Assembly: GCA_000244995.1 (NCBI GenBank)
Contig: CM001438.1
Location: 860,921-924,920 of the forward strand
Source of the DNA: Burkholderiales bacterium JOSHI_001
GTDB lineage: Bacteria > Pseudomonadota > Gammaproteobacteria > Burkholderiales > Burkholderiaceae_C
Length of the DNA: 64,000 nucleotides
Direction of reading: 5' to 3'
Each line of letters opens with the position of its first letter. The stretch's first letter is position 1. The notes under the pieces are model-generated. The model did not search any database. It was not told the origin of the DNA and saw only the letters and a program-made list of their open reading frames with translations. A program made the position numbers and the translations under genes. Below, one piece after another: positions 34,441 to 43,234 of this stretch.

Positions 34441-35550
34441 TCAGCCTTTGCGCACCGGTTTGGCCGCGGTGTTCTGCAGCCAGGCTGCGATGTCGTTCAG
34501 GTTCAACACGTCCTCGGCCGCGCCCAGCTTGATGGCTTCCTTGGGCATGCCGTAGACCACGCAGCTGGCTTCGTCCTGGGCCGCGGTGTAGGCGCCGGCC
34601 TCGCGCATTTCACGCAGGCCGCGGGCGCCGTCGTCGCCCATGCCGGTCATGATCAGGCCGATGGCGTTGCGCCCGGCGCATTGCGCCACGCTCCTGAACA
34701 GAACGTCCACCGACGGGCGGTGGTGGTTGATCAGCGGGCCGTCGGTCACTTCCACCACGTACTGCGCGCCGCTGCGCTTCAGGCGCATGTGCTTGCCGCC
34801 GGGGGCGATGAGCAAACGGCCGTTGATGACGCGGTCGCCGTCCTTGGCCTCGGACACGTCCAGCGGGTAGATGTTGTTCAGGCGCGTGGCGAACGCACCG
34901 GTGAACTTCTCCGGCATGTGCTGCACCACCACCATGCCGGGCAGGGTGCGGGGCAGGGTCTTCAGCACCGCTTCGATGGACTGCACGCCGCCGGTGGAAA
35001 TGCCGATGGCGATGACGCGGTCGGTGGTTTCGGCCATGGCGCGTAGCCCGCCGGCGGGCAGGAAGGCGGCCGGGCTGACGGTCTGGCCGGCGGCCGGGGT
35101 GGCCGCGGGCGTGCCGCTGCGCGCGGTGGCGCGCCCGGACAGGGCGTTCAGGTTGGCGCGCGCGGCGGCCTTCACCGCTTCCACCAGGCCGTTGCTGCGG
35201 TCTTCCAGGAAGCCCTTCAGGCCCAGCTTGGGCTTGGTGACGAAGCTCACCGCACCGGCGGCCAGCGCCTGCATGGTGGTTTCGCATCCAGCTTCAGTGA
35301 GGGTGGAACACATCACCACCGGCGTGGGGCGCTCGGCCATCAGCTTGCGCAGGAAGCTGATGCCGTCCATGCGCGGCATTTCCACGTCCAGCACGATGAC
35401 GTCCGGCGGGTTGGAAACGATGCGCGGCCAGGCGAACACCGGGTCGGGTGCGGCGGCCAGCACCTCGATGCCGCCCGCGGTGAGCAGCTCGCCCAGGTGC
35501 TTACGCACCACGGCCGAGTCGTCGATGATCATGGCCTTCACACGGGACAT
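34441..35550 (-). CDS. cheB: Chemotaxis protein-glutamate methylesterase/glutamine deamidase
   Basis: A 369-residue response regulator and esterase. The receiver domain (1-125) has [10 protein letters not shown], the phosphorylation aspartate in [14 protein letters not shown] and the lysine in SFVTKPK. After an Ala/Pro linker (about 140-175), the C-terminal methylesterase (about 180-360) has the active-site Ser in [14 protein letters not shown], His in [11 protein letters not shown] and Asp near [13 protein letters not shown]. It removes methyl groups from receptors for adaptation and is activated by CheA. It is the last gene of the 13-kb minus-strand chemotaxis operon and ends 1 bp from the convergent aroC stop. 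Confidence 0.96.
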   Translation of the reverse strand: MSRVKAMIIDDSAVVRKHLGELLTAGGIEVLAAAPDPVFAWPRIVSNPPDVIVLDVEMPRMDGISFLRKLMAERPTPVVMCSTLTEAGCETTMQALAAGAVSFVTKPKLGLKGFLEDRSNGLVEAVKAAARANLNALSGRATARSGTPAATPAAGQTVSPAAFLPAGGLRAMAETTDRVIAIGISTGGVQSIEAVLKTLPRTLPGMVVVQHMPEKFTGAFATRLNNIYPLDVSEAKDGDRVINGRLLIAPGGKHMRLKRSGAQYVVEVTDGPLINHHRPSVDVLFRSVAQCAGRNAIGLIMTGMGDDGARGLREMREAGAYTAAQDEASCVVYGMPKEAIKLGAAEDVLNLNDIAAWLQNTAAKPVRKG

Positions 35551-35600
35551 GGGCTGTTTCTCCAGGGATCTTGGTTCGGCGGCGGTATCGGTGACATGAA

Positions 35601-36338
35601 CTACAGGCGCGACGAGCGCTTGATGTTCACCTGGCCGCTGCTGCAGTCCAGCATCACGGTGCGGGGCACGTTGTCGCCCACGTCCACGCCGTCGAGCTGG
35701 AAACCGTATTTGTCGATCAGGCTCCAGCCCTGTTCGATGTTGCGTTCACCGATGTTCAGCTTGGTGCGCGCGCTGTCGGGCATGGTGTCGGCGCCGCCGT
35801 ACAGGTGCGCCACGAATTCGTTCGGCTGGGCACCCATGCGCAGCAGGCGTTCCACCATCAGGCCCACCGCTTCGTCACCGAAGCGGCCATCGGCCGCCGC
35901 GCCGGGCGGGCGCGTGCGGCTGGGCAGCAGGAAGTGGCACATGCCGCCCAGGCGCTTTTCCGGGTGCCACAAGGTGATGGCCACGCAGCTGCCCAGCAGG
36001 GTGCGGATGGACGCCGCGGTGCGGCCGAAGTGCAACTGCCCAGGCATCAGCACCAGGTGGTCACCAGGCCGGGCTTGCAGCATGGACAGGCTCTCGGCCG
36101 GTGGCTTGGGGGTGGCGGTTGGGGCGGGCCGCGCCGCAGCAGCGGGCTTGGCCGCCCGCGCGGCCACCGCCGGGCGGGGCGCACCGGCCGCCGGGCTCGG
36201 GGCCGGCGTGGGGCCAGGCCCATGGCCGTGATGGCCGTGCCCTGGGCCATGGGCCGGCGTTGGCACCACGGGCTTGGCCGCGTGGGTCAGTACATTGCCG
36301 CGGGCCGGCGGGCGGTGGCGGAAATCAGGCAAGCTCAT
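35601..36338 (-). CDS. cheD: Chemoreceptor glutamine deamidase CheD with long His/Pro/Ala-rich N-terminus
   Basis: A 245-residue protein. The CheD fold occupies about residues 83-240: catalytic Cys118 in [11 protein letters not shown], His135 in [10 protein letters not shown], plus [14 protein letters not shown] and [11 protein letters not shown]. CheD deamidates receptor glutamines and can interact with CheC-type phosphatases. Typical CheD is about 160-200 residues. Here about 80 extra N-terminal residues are disordered-looking, Pro/Ala-rich, with a histidine cluster (H30, H34, H36, H37, H39 in [11 protein letters not shown]). The start overlaps the cheR end by 14 nt, so the two are translationally coupled. 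Confidence 0.93.
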   Translation of the reverse strand: MSLPDFRHRPPARGNVLTHAAKPVVPTPAHGPGHGHHGHGPGPTPAPSPAAGAPRPAVAARAAKPAAAARPAPTATPKPPAESLSMLQARPGDHLVLMPGQLHFGRTAASIRTLLGSCVAITLWHPEKRLGGMCHFLLPSRTRPPGAAADGRFGDEAVGLMVERLLRMGAQPNEFVAHLYGGADTMPDSARTKLNIGERNIEQGWSLIDKYGFQLDGVDVGDNVPRTVMLDCSSGQVNIKRSSRL

Positions 36339-37134
36339 ACACGGCCGGCTGCACGCTGCGCAAGCCCAGTTCGGCGCCGGGCAGCGACTCGGCGTGTCCG
36401 GTCAGCAGCAGGCCATCGGGTTTGAGCTTGCCGATCACCCGCTTGACGATGTCGGCCTTGGAGGGCGGGTCGAAGTAGATCAGCACGTTGCGCAGGAAGA
36501 TGATGTCGAAGCTGCCGATGTCGGGCAGCGCCTGCATCAGGTTGGCTTCGCGGAAGCTGACGTGGTCGCGCAGGTCCTTGGCGATCAGCAGCTTGCCGTC
36601 GTAGGCGCCCTGGCCGCGCATGCAGAAGCGCTTCAGGTAGTCCTTGGGCGTGTTGCGGGCCCGGTCCATGGGGTACAGGGCGGCGCGCGCGGTGGCCACC
36701 ATGGCGGTGGACAGGTCGGTGCCGACGATCTCCCAGGGCTTGGCCACGGTCTTCACGCCCAGTTTGTCGGCCAGCACCATGGCAATGCTGTAGGCCTCTT
36801 CACCGGACGAACTGGCGGCGCTCCACACCCGCAGCGTGCCGGCGCCCGGCGCGCGCCCGGCGGCCAGGCGGGCCAGCAGGTCGAAGTGCTGCGGCTCACG
36901 GAAGAAGTAGGTTTCGTTGGTGGTCAGCTTGTCGATGACGCGCTGGCGCTCGGCCGTGTCGCCGGACGTCGTCAGCCACTGAACGTACTGGTTCAGGTCG
37001 GGCATGCCACGCTCGGCCGCCAGCTTCTGCAGCCGGCCCTCGACCAGCGGCTTTTTCACCGGCGCCAGCCGGATGCCCGAAGCGCGGTGGAACAGGTCCA
37101 CCACGGTGGAGAAGGATTGCGTGCTCAGTGACAT
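36325..37134 (-). CDS. cheR: Chemotaxis protein methyltransferase
   Basis: A 269-residue enzyme that methylates receptor glutamates with S-adenosylmethionine. The N-terminal helical domain (1-75: VDLFHRASGIRLAPVKKPLV, LQKLAAERGM) precedes the SAM domain: ETYFFREPQHFDLL, VWSAASSSGEEAYSIAMVL (SAM loop), EIVGTDLSTAMVA, FDIIFLRNVLIYFD and a C-terminal GHAESL. It contains the beta-subdomain that in pentapeptide-dependent CheR docks to the receptor tail. One receptor in this operon ends in a suitable tail (QFTRF). The end overlaps cheD. No tetratricopeptide extension is present. Confidence 0.96.
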   Translation of the reverse strand: MSLSTQSFSTVVDLFHRASGIRLAPVKKPLVEGRLQKLAAERGMPDLNQYVQWLTTSGDTAERQRVIDKLTTNETYFFREPQHFDLLARLAAGRAPGAGTLRVWSAASSSGEEAYSIAMVLADKLGVKTVAKPWEIVGTDLSTAMVATARAALYPMDRARNTPKDYLKRFCMRGQGAYDGKLLIAKDLRDHVSFREANLMQALPDIGSFDIIFLRNVLIYFDPPSKADIVKRVIGKLKPDGLLLTGHAESLPGAELGLRSVQPAVYELA

Positions 37135-37190
37135 GGACGGGGCTCAGGGCTCGGGTCGGGGCGCGCGCAGCAGGCTGCGGCGCTGCGGGT

Positions 37191-37715
37191 TCAGTGCTCG
37201 GTGTGTCCGGCCACCAGGCGGGCCAGGTCGTCCTGCGCCAGGGCGCGTTCAAAGGCCAGCACCGCCAGCACCTCGCCGTCCTGGCGCGCCATGCCGGCGA
37301 TGAACTCGGGCTCGATCGGGGTGCCGAAGGCCGGGCAGGGCTCCAGCGCCAGCATCTCGAACACCTCGTACACCGCGTCCACCAGCACGCCCACGGTCTG
37401 CGACTGGTCGTCGTGCGGGTCGGTGATCTCGACGATGACGATGCAGCTGCGCCGCCCCAGGCTGGCGGTGGCCAGGCCCAGGCGTGCGGCCAGGTCGATC
37501 ACCGGCACCACGGCGCCGCGCAGGTTCATCACGCCGCGCACCAGCGTGGGCATCAGCGGCAGGGCGGTCATGGCGCCCACCTGCAGGATTTCCCGCACCG
37601 CGTCGATGGCCACGGCGAACGGGTCCTTGCCCAGGCGAAAGCGCAGGTACTGCTTGGGGCTGCGTGCGGCGTCGTCGCGGGCTGCGGCGGCCGCGCTGTC
37701 CAGGAGGGCTTGCAT
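37191..37715 (-). CDS. cheW: Chemotaxis coupling protein CheW
   Basis: A 174-residue adaptor linking CheA to receptors. The SH3-like double-barrel signatures are visible: YLRFRLGKDPFAVAIDAVREILQ, LPLMPTLVRGVMNLRGAVVPVIDLAAR (the conserved receptor-binding NLRG), CIVIVEI and GVLVDAVYEVFEM. The N-terminus has about 18 Ala/Asp/Arg-rich extra residues. It is encoded 21 bp after the poly-HAMP receptor and 56 bp before cheR. Only one cheW is present although four receptors flank it, so it may serve several. Confidence 0.95.
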   Translation of the reverse strand: MQALLDSAAAAARDDAARSPKQYLRFRLGKDPFAVAIDAVREILQVGAMTALPLMPTLVRGVMNLRGAVVPVIDLAARLGLATASLGRRSCIVIVEITDPHDDQSQTVGVLVDAVYEVFEMLALEPCPAFGTPIEPEFIAGMARQDGEVLAVLAFERALAQDDLARLVAGHTEH

Positions 37716-37736
37716 CGTGCGTGCTCCGCGCCCGGG

Positions 37737-40622
37737 TCAGAAGCGGGTGAACTGCGACTCGTCCACCGCGCCGGCCTGCAGCGCGGCGCTGCGCGGCGCG
37801 GCGGCCTGGGCGTCGCCGAAGTCGATGCCCGACAGCGCCGGAGCGCCGCGCGTGGGGGCCGGGCGGCGCGGGGCGGCCGGGCCGGGGCGGCGCTGCGCGG
37901 CCGTGAATTCGCCGCCCGCCGTGCGGGCCGCGCCGTCCACGCGGAAGAAGCTCATCAGTTCCTGCAACTGCGCGGCCTGGGCCGACAGCTCTTCGGCCGT
38001 GGCCGAGAGCTGCTCGCTGGCGCTGGCGTTCTGCTGGGTGCTGGTGTTCACGTGCTCCATCGCGGCGTTCACCTGGCCCACCGAGTCGGCCTGCTCGCCC
38101 GAGGCGGCAGCGATCTCCTGCACCAGTTCGCTGGTCTTGTGGATGGACGGCACCATGTGCGCCAGCAGCGCGCCGGCCTTTTCGGCCAGGTCCACGCTGC
38201 TGCCGGCCAGGGCGCCGATTTCCTGCGCCGCCACCTGGCTGCGTTCGGCCAGCTTGCGCACCTCGGCGGCCACCACGGCGAAGCCCTTGCCGTGTTCGCC
38301 GGCGCGGGCGGCTTCGATGGCCGCGTTCAGCGCCAGCAGGTTGGTCTGGTAGGCGATGTCGTCGATGATGGAAATCTTGGTCGCGATGCTCTTCATCGCC
38401 ACCGCGGTCTGGCCCACCGCGTCGGCGCCTTCGCCGGCTTCGCGGGCGGCCTTGGTGGCCATGCCGTCGGTGATGCTGGCGTTGTCGGAGTTCTGCTTCA
38501 CCGACGCGGCCATTTCCTGCAGCGACGCGGTGGTCTGCTCCACGCTGGCGGCCTGCTCGGAAGCGCCCTGGCTCAGGCTCTGCGAGGTGGACGCCACCTG
38601 GCCCGACGCGGACGTCAAGGCTTCGGCCGCCGAACGCACCTGGCCGATGGTTTCACCCAGCCGGTTCAGCGTGTTGTTCAGCGTGTCCTTCAACTCGGCA
38701 AAGCTGCCCTGGTAGTCGCCGTTCACGCGCTGGCCCAGGTTGCCGCTGTCCAGCGCCTGCAGCACATGCTGCACCTCGCTGACCGGCTGCACGATGGCGT
38801 CCAGCGTGGCGTTCACGCCTTCGATGATGCGGCGGAAGTCGCCCTGGTGGCGGCCGATGTCGCCGCGCACTTCCAGCTGGCCCTGCACCGCGGCGGTGGC
38901 CAGCATCATGCTGTCTTCCATCAGGGCCTTCAGGTGCGTGCGCACGGCCTCGATGGTTTCGTTGATGAAGGCCTTCTGGCCCGGGAACTTCTCCAGCGGC
39001 GCGGCGAAGTCGCCTTCACCGAAGGCCTTCACGCAGGCCATGGCCTTCTTCTTCACCGCGATGTGGCCACCCACCATGTCGTTGATGCCCTGGGCCATGG
39101 TCCGGAAGTCACCCTCGAAGCGGTGGGCGTCGATCACCACGTCGATCTGGCCCTGGTCGTGCTGGCGGCTCATCTCGTTCATCTGGGTGATCAGGCCGGT
39201 GAGGTTGCTGCGCACGCGCTCGATGGCCTCGTTGATGAAGGCCTTCTTGCCCGGCAACTGCTCGATGTTGGCGGCGAAGTTGCCGCGGCCGAACTCGGCG
39301 AAGACCCCCACGGCCTTTTTCTTCACATCGATATGGGCGTTGACCATGTCGTTCACGCCCTGGGCCATGGTGCGGTACTCGCCCTGGAAGCTGTCGGCCT
39401 GGAGGGTGACGTCGATGTCGCCGCGGTCGTGCTCGGCGGCCATGTTCTTCATCTGGCCAATCAGCTCCAACAGGTTGCTGCGGGCCTGGTCAAAGCTTTG
39501 TGCGATGTGGGCGAACTCGTCGCTGCCTTGCACGTTCACCGCGGCAGCCAGGTCGCCCTGGGCAATGCGTTGCGCGCCGTCGGCCAGCTGGCTGGAAGAG
39601 CGGCGGATGGAGTGGCGGATGGACATGAACAGGTACAGCGCCAGCAGCAGGCCGGCGCCCAGCAGGCCGACCATGGTGTTGCGTTGTGTGGTGATGGCTT
39701 TCTCGCGCAGGTCCAGCAGCGTGGTCAGGCGTTCGCCGGCAGCGTTGTGGAACTGGTCCACCGCTTCCAGCACCTTGTCGCCCTGGGCCAGCATGGCGGC
39801 GGCGTCCATGCGGCTTTCGCCCTTGGGGGTGGTGGACAGGCGCTCGATCGCGGCCAGGTAGCCGCGCACCGCGGTCTTGGCGTCGCCCCAGCCCTTGGGT
39901 TCGGCTTCACCGGTGCGCAGCAGCGCGTCCAGCCGGCGCTGGATGTTCACTTCCGCGTCTTGCAGCTGCATGCGGTGTGCGGCCAATTCCTGCGTCGCTT
40001 CCGCCGACCATTCGCCGGCGTGCTGTGCGGCGGCGGCTGCATGGGTGAGCGAAGCCACCGACGTGGCCAGCGTGGGCACCCGCTCGATGAAGATGTCCAT
40101 CAGCATGAAGGTGGGGGCCTCGGGGTCCAGGAGCAGGCCGGACTTTTCGGCCGTGACCACCACCAGGGTCTGCATGCGGTTGACGAAGTCGTTGGCCTCT
40201 TTCGCGTTGCGAACCGCGCCACCGGCCAAGGCCTTGATGTCCGCCTCGACCGGCTTCCAGTCGGCGGCGAGCCCGAATTCAGCGTGGGCCTCGACGGCCT
40301 TGGCCACCGAAGCCGCCTCGGCCGCCATCTTCTGGCGCACGGCCTGGGTGTCGGCCAGGCCGGTCATGGCGTGGTTGCGCTGCGCTTCACCCAGCAGGTC
40401 CAGCATCTCGTGGGCCACGTGGGCGCCACCCACCTCGTTGTGGGTGAACTCCAGGTCGGCCTGGGACTTCTTCACCATGTTGACCAGCAACGCGGCCAGC
40501 GGCACCGACAGCACCACCGCGATCAGCGCAAATTTGGTGGGCAGGCGCAGGCGCCGCAGCAGCGGCGACACCGGGGCGAACAGCGCATCGGCCAGGCCGG
40601 AGGTCGCTTGGGGGTTCTTCAT
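37737..40622 (-). CDS. Methyl-accepting chemotaxis protein with poly-HAMP-like tandem modules
   Basis: A 961-residue receptor. TM1 is at about 31-50, a helical periplasmic domain at 51-315, TM2 at 316-334 and a HAMP at 336-390. Three consecutive 90-residue modules follow (391-480, 481-570, 571-660). The first two are closely similar ([20 protein letters not shown] vs [20 protein letters not shown]) and the third is degenerate. The signalling domain (about 675-890) has the hairpin tip [20 protein letters not shown] and [11 protein letters not shown] Pro/Ala/Arg-rich tether ends in QFTRF, which fits the aromatic-x-x-aromatic pentapeptide for CheR/CheB docking. The signalling domain DNA is nearly identical to that of the neighbouring receptor. 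The ligand is unknown. Confidence 0.93.
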   Translation of the reverse strand: MKNPQATSGLADALFAPVSPLLRRLRLPTKFALIAVVLSVPLAALLVNMVKKSQADLEFTHNEVGGAHVAHEMLDLLGEAQRNHAMTGLADTQAVRQKMAAEAASVAKAVEAHAEFGLAADWKPVEADIKALAGGAVRNAKEANDFVNRMQTLVVVTAEKSGLLLDPEAPTFMLMDIFIERVPTLATSVASLTHAAAAAQHAGEWSAEATQELAAHRMQLQDAEVNIQRRLDALLRTGEAEPKGWGDAKTAVRGYLAAIERLSTTPKGESRMDAAAMLAQGDKVLEAVDQFHNAAGERLTTLLDLREKAITTQRNTMVGLLGAGLLLALYLFMSIRHSIRRSSSQLADGAQRIAQGDLAAAVNVQGSDEFAHIAQSFDQARSNLLELIGQMKNMAAEHDRGDIDVTLQADSFQGEYRTMAQGVNDMVNAHIDVKKKAVGVFAEFGRGNFAANIEQLPGKKAFINEAIERVRSNLTGLITQMNEMSRQHDQGQIDVVIDAHRFEGDFRTMAQGINDMVGGHIAVKKKAMACVKAFGEGDFAAPLEKFPGQKAFINETIEAVRTHLKALMEDSMMLATAAVQGQLEVRGDIGRHQGDFRRIIEGVNATLDAIVQPVSEVQHVLQALDSGNLGQRVNGDYQGSFAELKDTLNNTLNRLGETIGQVRSAAEALTSASGQVASTSQSLSQGASEQAASVEQTTASLQEMAASVKQNSDNASITDGMATKAAREAGEGADAVGQTAVAMKSIATKISIIDDIAYQTNLLALNAAIEAARAGEHGKGFAVVAAEVRKLAERSQVAAQEIGALAGSSVDLAEKAGALLAHMVPSIHKTSELVQEIAAASGEQADSVGQVNAAMEHVNTSTQQNASASEQLSATAEELSAQAAQLQELMSFFRVDGAARTAGGEFTAAQRRPGPAAPRRPAPTRGAPALSGIDFGDAQAAAPRSAALQAGAVDESQFTRF
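37953..38615 (-). repeat. Signalling-domain direct repeat, copy A
   Basis: A 663-bp coding segment of the poly-HAMP receptor (residues 670-890). It is nearly identical at nucleotide level to 40775-41437 in the neighbouring receptor; long stretches such as the code for [20 protein letters not shown] match almost base for base. This suggests recent duplication or gene conversion. Confidence 0.85.
38643..39452 (-). repeat. Three tandem 270-bp modules in the poly-HAMP receptor gene
   Basis: Units 39183-39452, 38913-39182 and 38643-38912 each encode exactly 90 residues. Units 1 and 2 share the spaced pattern (M.eM..qHd.G.IDV, RTMAQGxNDMVxxHI.VKKKA, GxFAAxxExxPGxKAFINExIExVR). Unit 3 keeps the spacing ([33 protein letters not shown]) with weaker identity. 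They are probably concatenated HAMP-type four-helix modules. Confidence 0.8.
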
Positions 40623-40675
40623 GGTCGGATCTCGCTTGGAAGTGGGGGATGACGGGGACGTTGTCGCAGTGGTTG

Positions 40676-43207
40676 TCAGTGGTGCATGCGGCTGCCGGGG
40701 GCGCTGCCGTGCATGGCCCAGTGGGCGGCGGCGGACTGGCCGTCACCGCGGTCGCCTTGCAGGCGGAAGCTGGCCATCAGCTCCTGCAGCTGTGCGGCCT
40801 GGGCCGACAGCTCTTCGGCGGTGGCCGAGAGTTGTTCGCTGGCACTGGCGTTTTGCTGGGTGCTGGTGTTGACGTGCTCCATGGCGCCATTGATCTGGCT
40901 GACCGAGTCGCTTTGTTCGCCCGAGGCGGCAGCGATCTCCTGCACCAGTTCGCTGGTCTTGTGGATGGACGGCACCATCTGCGACAGCAGCGCGCCGGCC
41001 TGCTGGGCCAACTGCACGCTGCTGCCGGCCAGGGCGCCGATTTCCTGCGCCGCCACCTGGCTGCGCTCGGCCAGCTTGCGCACCTCGGCGGCCACCACGG
41101 CGAAGCCCTTGCCGTGTTCGCCGGCGCGGGCGGCTTCGATGGCGGCGTTCAGGGCCAGCAGGTTGGTCTGGTAGGCGATGTCGTCGATGATGGAAATCTT
41201 GGTGGCGATGCTCTTCATCGCCTCGGCGGTCTGACCCACGGCCTGCGCGCCCTCGGCGGCCTCGCGGGCGGCCTTGGTGGCCATGCCGTCGGTGATGCTG
41301 GCGTTGTCGGAGTTCTGCTTCACCGACGCGGCCATTTCCTGCAGCGACGCGGTGGTCTGCTCCACGCTGGCGGCCTGCTCGGAAGCGCCCTGGGACAGGC
41401 TCTGCGAGGTGCTGGCCACCTGGCTGGACGCCGAGGTCAGCGCCTGGGCGGCCATGCGCACTTCGGCGAAGGTCTTGCTCAAGGTGTCCAGCAGCGCATT
41501 CAGGCTCTCGCCCATCTGCAGGTAGAAGTCCTTCTTGCCCGCGGTCTCGATGCGCACGCTCAGGTCGCCGCCCACCGCCGCGGTGGTGAAGGCCTGCAGC
41601 TCGCTCTCGGCGGCCAGCTGGTCGGTGCGGTCGGACCACTGGCCCACGGTGCCGGCCACTTCGCCGGCGGTGTTCAGGATGGGGGTGGTCACCACGTCGT
41701 AGGTGCGCCCGCCCAGCACCATGCGGGTGGCCACGCGCTCGCGCAGGCTGGCCAGGCGCGCGATGGCGGCCTGCGGGTCCTTGTAGAAGACGCCGATCGA
41801 GCCGCCCACCACCTTGTCCGGGTCGAAGGCCGGCTGTTCACGGCGGAAGGCTGCCGCATCGCGGTGCAGGATGGCCTGCAGCGCTTCGTTGACGTACACC
41901 ACGGTGCCGTCGGAGGTGGCAATGCGCACCGGAATCGCGGTCTTGTCCAGCGCCTGCTTGATGCGCAGGGCTTCTTCCTTGATGCGGCGCTCCTCGGCCA
42001 GCAGCTCGGTTTCACGATGCTGCGCGGCCAGCTCGGCCGTCATGTCTCGCCATTCCACCACCATGCCCTGTTTGCGGCCATGGCTGTCCACCACCGGCGT
42101 GATCAGCAGGTCGAACTTGCGTCCGCCCACCGACAGCCGCGTGCTGTGCGGCTGGGTCAGCCGCTCCAGGATGTGGCGCTGGTGCGCCGGGTTCTTGTGG
42201 AAGACGTCGATGTTGCTGCCCACCACCTGGTCCGCGTCGAACTGCGGCAGGTCCTTGCGCAGGTCGGGCTGCGCCTGCCTCAGCATGGCCAGCAGCGATG
42301 CGTTGGCGTAGACGATGTTCATGTCGGCGTCGGACACCATCACGTTGGCGGCGGCCACGCCGAGTGCGGTCTGGATGCGCTCGGCGGCGATGGCGCGGCG
42401 CGCGGTGTCGGCGGTTTCGAAGCCCATGCGCACCTGCAGGCAGCGCAGGCCGCGCATCAGCTGCGCCACCTCGTCTTCGCCCTGGGCCTGCACCAGGCCG
42501 TTGAAGCGGCCCTGGCTGAACTGCTGCAGCCAGGCCTGCGCGGTGGCCAGTTCGGCGGCCAGCGCCACCCGGGTGCGCTGGCCCAGCCACAGCGTGGTGC
42601 CCAACACCGCGGCGGCCGGCAGCAAGGGCCATGCGCTGCCCAGCACGGCGCCGGCAGCGGCCAGTGCGGTGGCGGTGGTGGCAGCGCCGCCCAGCACGCC
42701 CAGGCGTTGCGCCACCGGGCGGGCGGCGAAGCGTTCCAGCCAGCCGGGCGCGCGGTCGGGCACGATGTTGCCGTCGCGCACCGCCAGGCCATGGTGGGGG
42801 GTCTCACGCATCTGCCGGTACACGCGCTCGGCGCCGTCGATCTGTTCGCGCGTGGGCCGCGTGCGCACCGACATGTAGCCGGTGACGGCATCGCCCTCGA
42901 GCAGCGGCGTCACATTGGCGATGACCCAGTAGTGGTCGCCGTCCTTGCGGCGGTTCTTCACCGGCGCGGTCCAGGGGCGGCCCGCCTGCAGCGTGATCCA
43001 CAGGTCGGCGAAAGCGGCCTCGGGCATGTCGGGGTGGCGCACCAGGTTGTGCGGCTGGCCGATGAGTTCGCCTTCGCTGAAGCCGCTGGCTTCGACGAAG
43101 TCGTCGTTCACCCAGGTGATGCGGCCCTTCAGGTCGGTCTTGCTGACCAGCGTGAGTCCGTCACGCAGCACGTATTCGCGGGCGGTGACGGGCAGGTTCT
43201 TGCGCAT
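40676..43207 (-). CDS. Aer-like methyl-accepting chemotaxis protein with three PAS domains
   Basis: An 843-residue receptor that opens with an Aer-type PAS domain (residues 1-118: [63 protein letters not shown]). In Aer this binds FAD and reports redox state and oxygen. A hydrophobic segment at about 168-208 forms the membrane anchor without a periplasmic domain. Then come PAS2 (about 280-390), PAS3 (about 415-525), a short HAMP-like linker and the signalling domain (about 595-811). It lacks a C-terminal docking pentapeptide. An energy- or aerotaxis role is inferred from PAS1. It lies between cheA and the poly-HAMP receptor. Confidence 0.92.
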   Translation of the reverse strand: MRKNLPVTAREYVLRDGLTLVSKTDLKGRITWVNDDFVEASGFSEGELIGQPHNLVRHPDMPEAAFADLWITLQAGRPWTAPVKNRRKDGDHYWVIANVTPLLEGDAVTGYMSVRTRPTREQIDGAERVYRQMRETPHHGLAVRDGNIVPDRAPGWLERFAARPVAQRLGVLGGAATTATALAAAGAVLGSAWPLLPAAAVLGTTLWLGQRTRVALAAELATAQAWLQQFSQGRFNGLVQAQGEDEVAQLMRGLRCLQVRMGFETADTARRAIAAERIQTALGVAAANVMVSDADMNIVYANASLLAMLRQAQPDLRKDLPQFDADQVVGSNIDVFHKNPAHQRHILERLTQPHSTRLSVGGRKFDLLITPVVDSHGRKQGMVVEWRDMTAELAAQHRETELLAEERRIKEEALRIKQALDKTAIPVRIATSDGTVVYVNEALQAILHRDAAAFRREQPAFDPDKVVGGSIGVFYKDPQAAIARLASLRERVATRMVLGGRTYDVVTTPILNTAGEVAGTVGQWSDRTDQLAAESELQAFTTAAVGGDLSVRIETAGKKDFYLQMGESLNALLDTLSKTFAEVRMAAQALTSASSQVASTSQSLSQGASEQAASVEQTTASLQEMAASVKQNSDNASITDGMATKAAREAAEGAQAVGQTAEAMKSIATKISIIDDIAYQTNLLALNAAIEAARAGEHGKGFAVVAAEVRKLAERSQVAAQEIGALAGSSVQLAQQAGALLSQMVPSIHKTSELVQEIAAASGEQSDSVSQINGAMEHVNTSTQQNASASEQLSATAEELSAQAAQLQELMASFRLQGDRGDGQSAAAHWAMHGSAPGSRMHH
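40775..41437 (-). repeat. Signalling-domain direct repeat, copy B
   Basis: A 663-bp segment encoding residues 591-811 of the Aer-like receptor, nearly identical to 37953-38615 at an offset of 2822 bp. Differences cluster at a few codons (for example [13 protein letters not shown] vs [13 protein letters not shown]). Confidence 0.85.
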
Positions 43208-43234
43208 GAATTTCCTTCGCTCGGTCTCGGTGGG

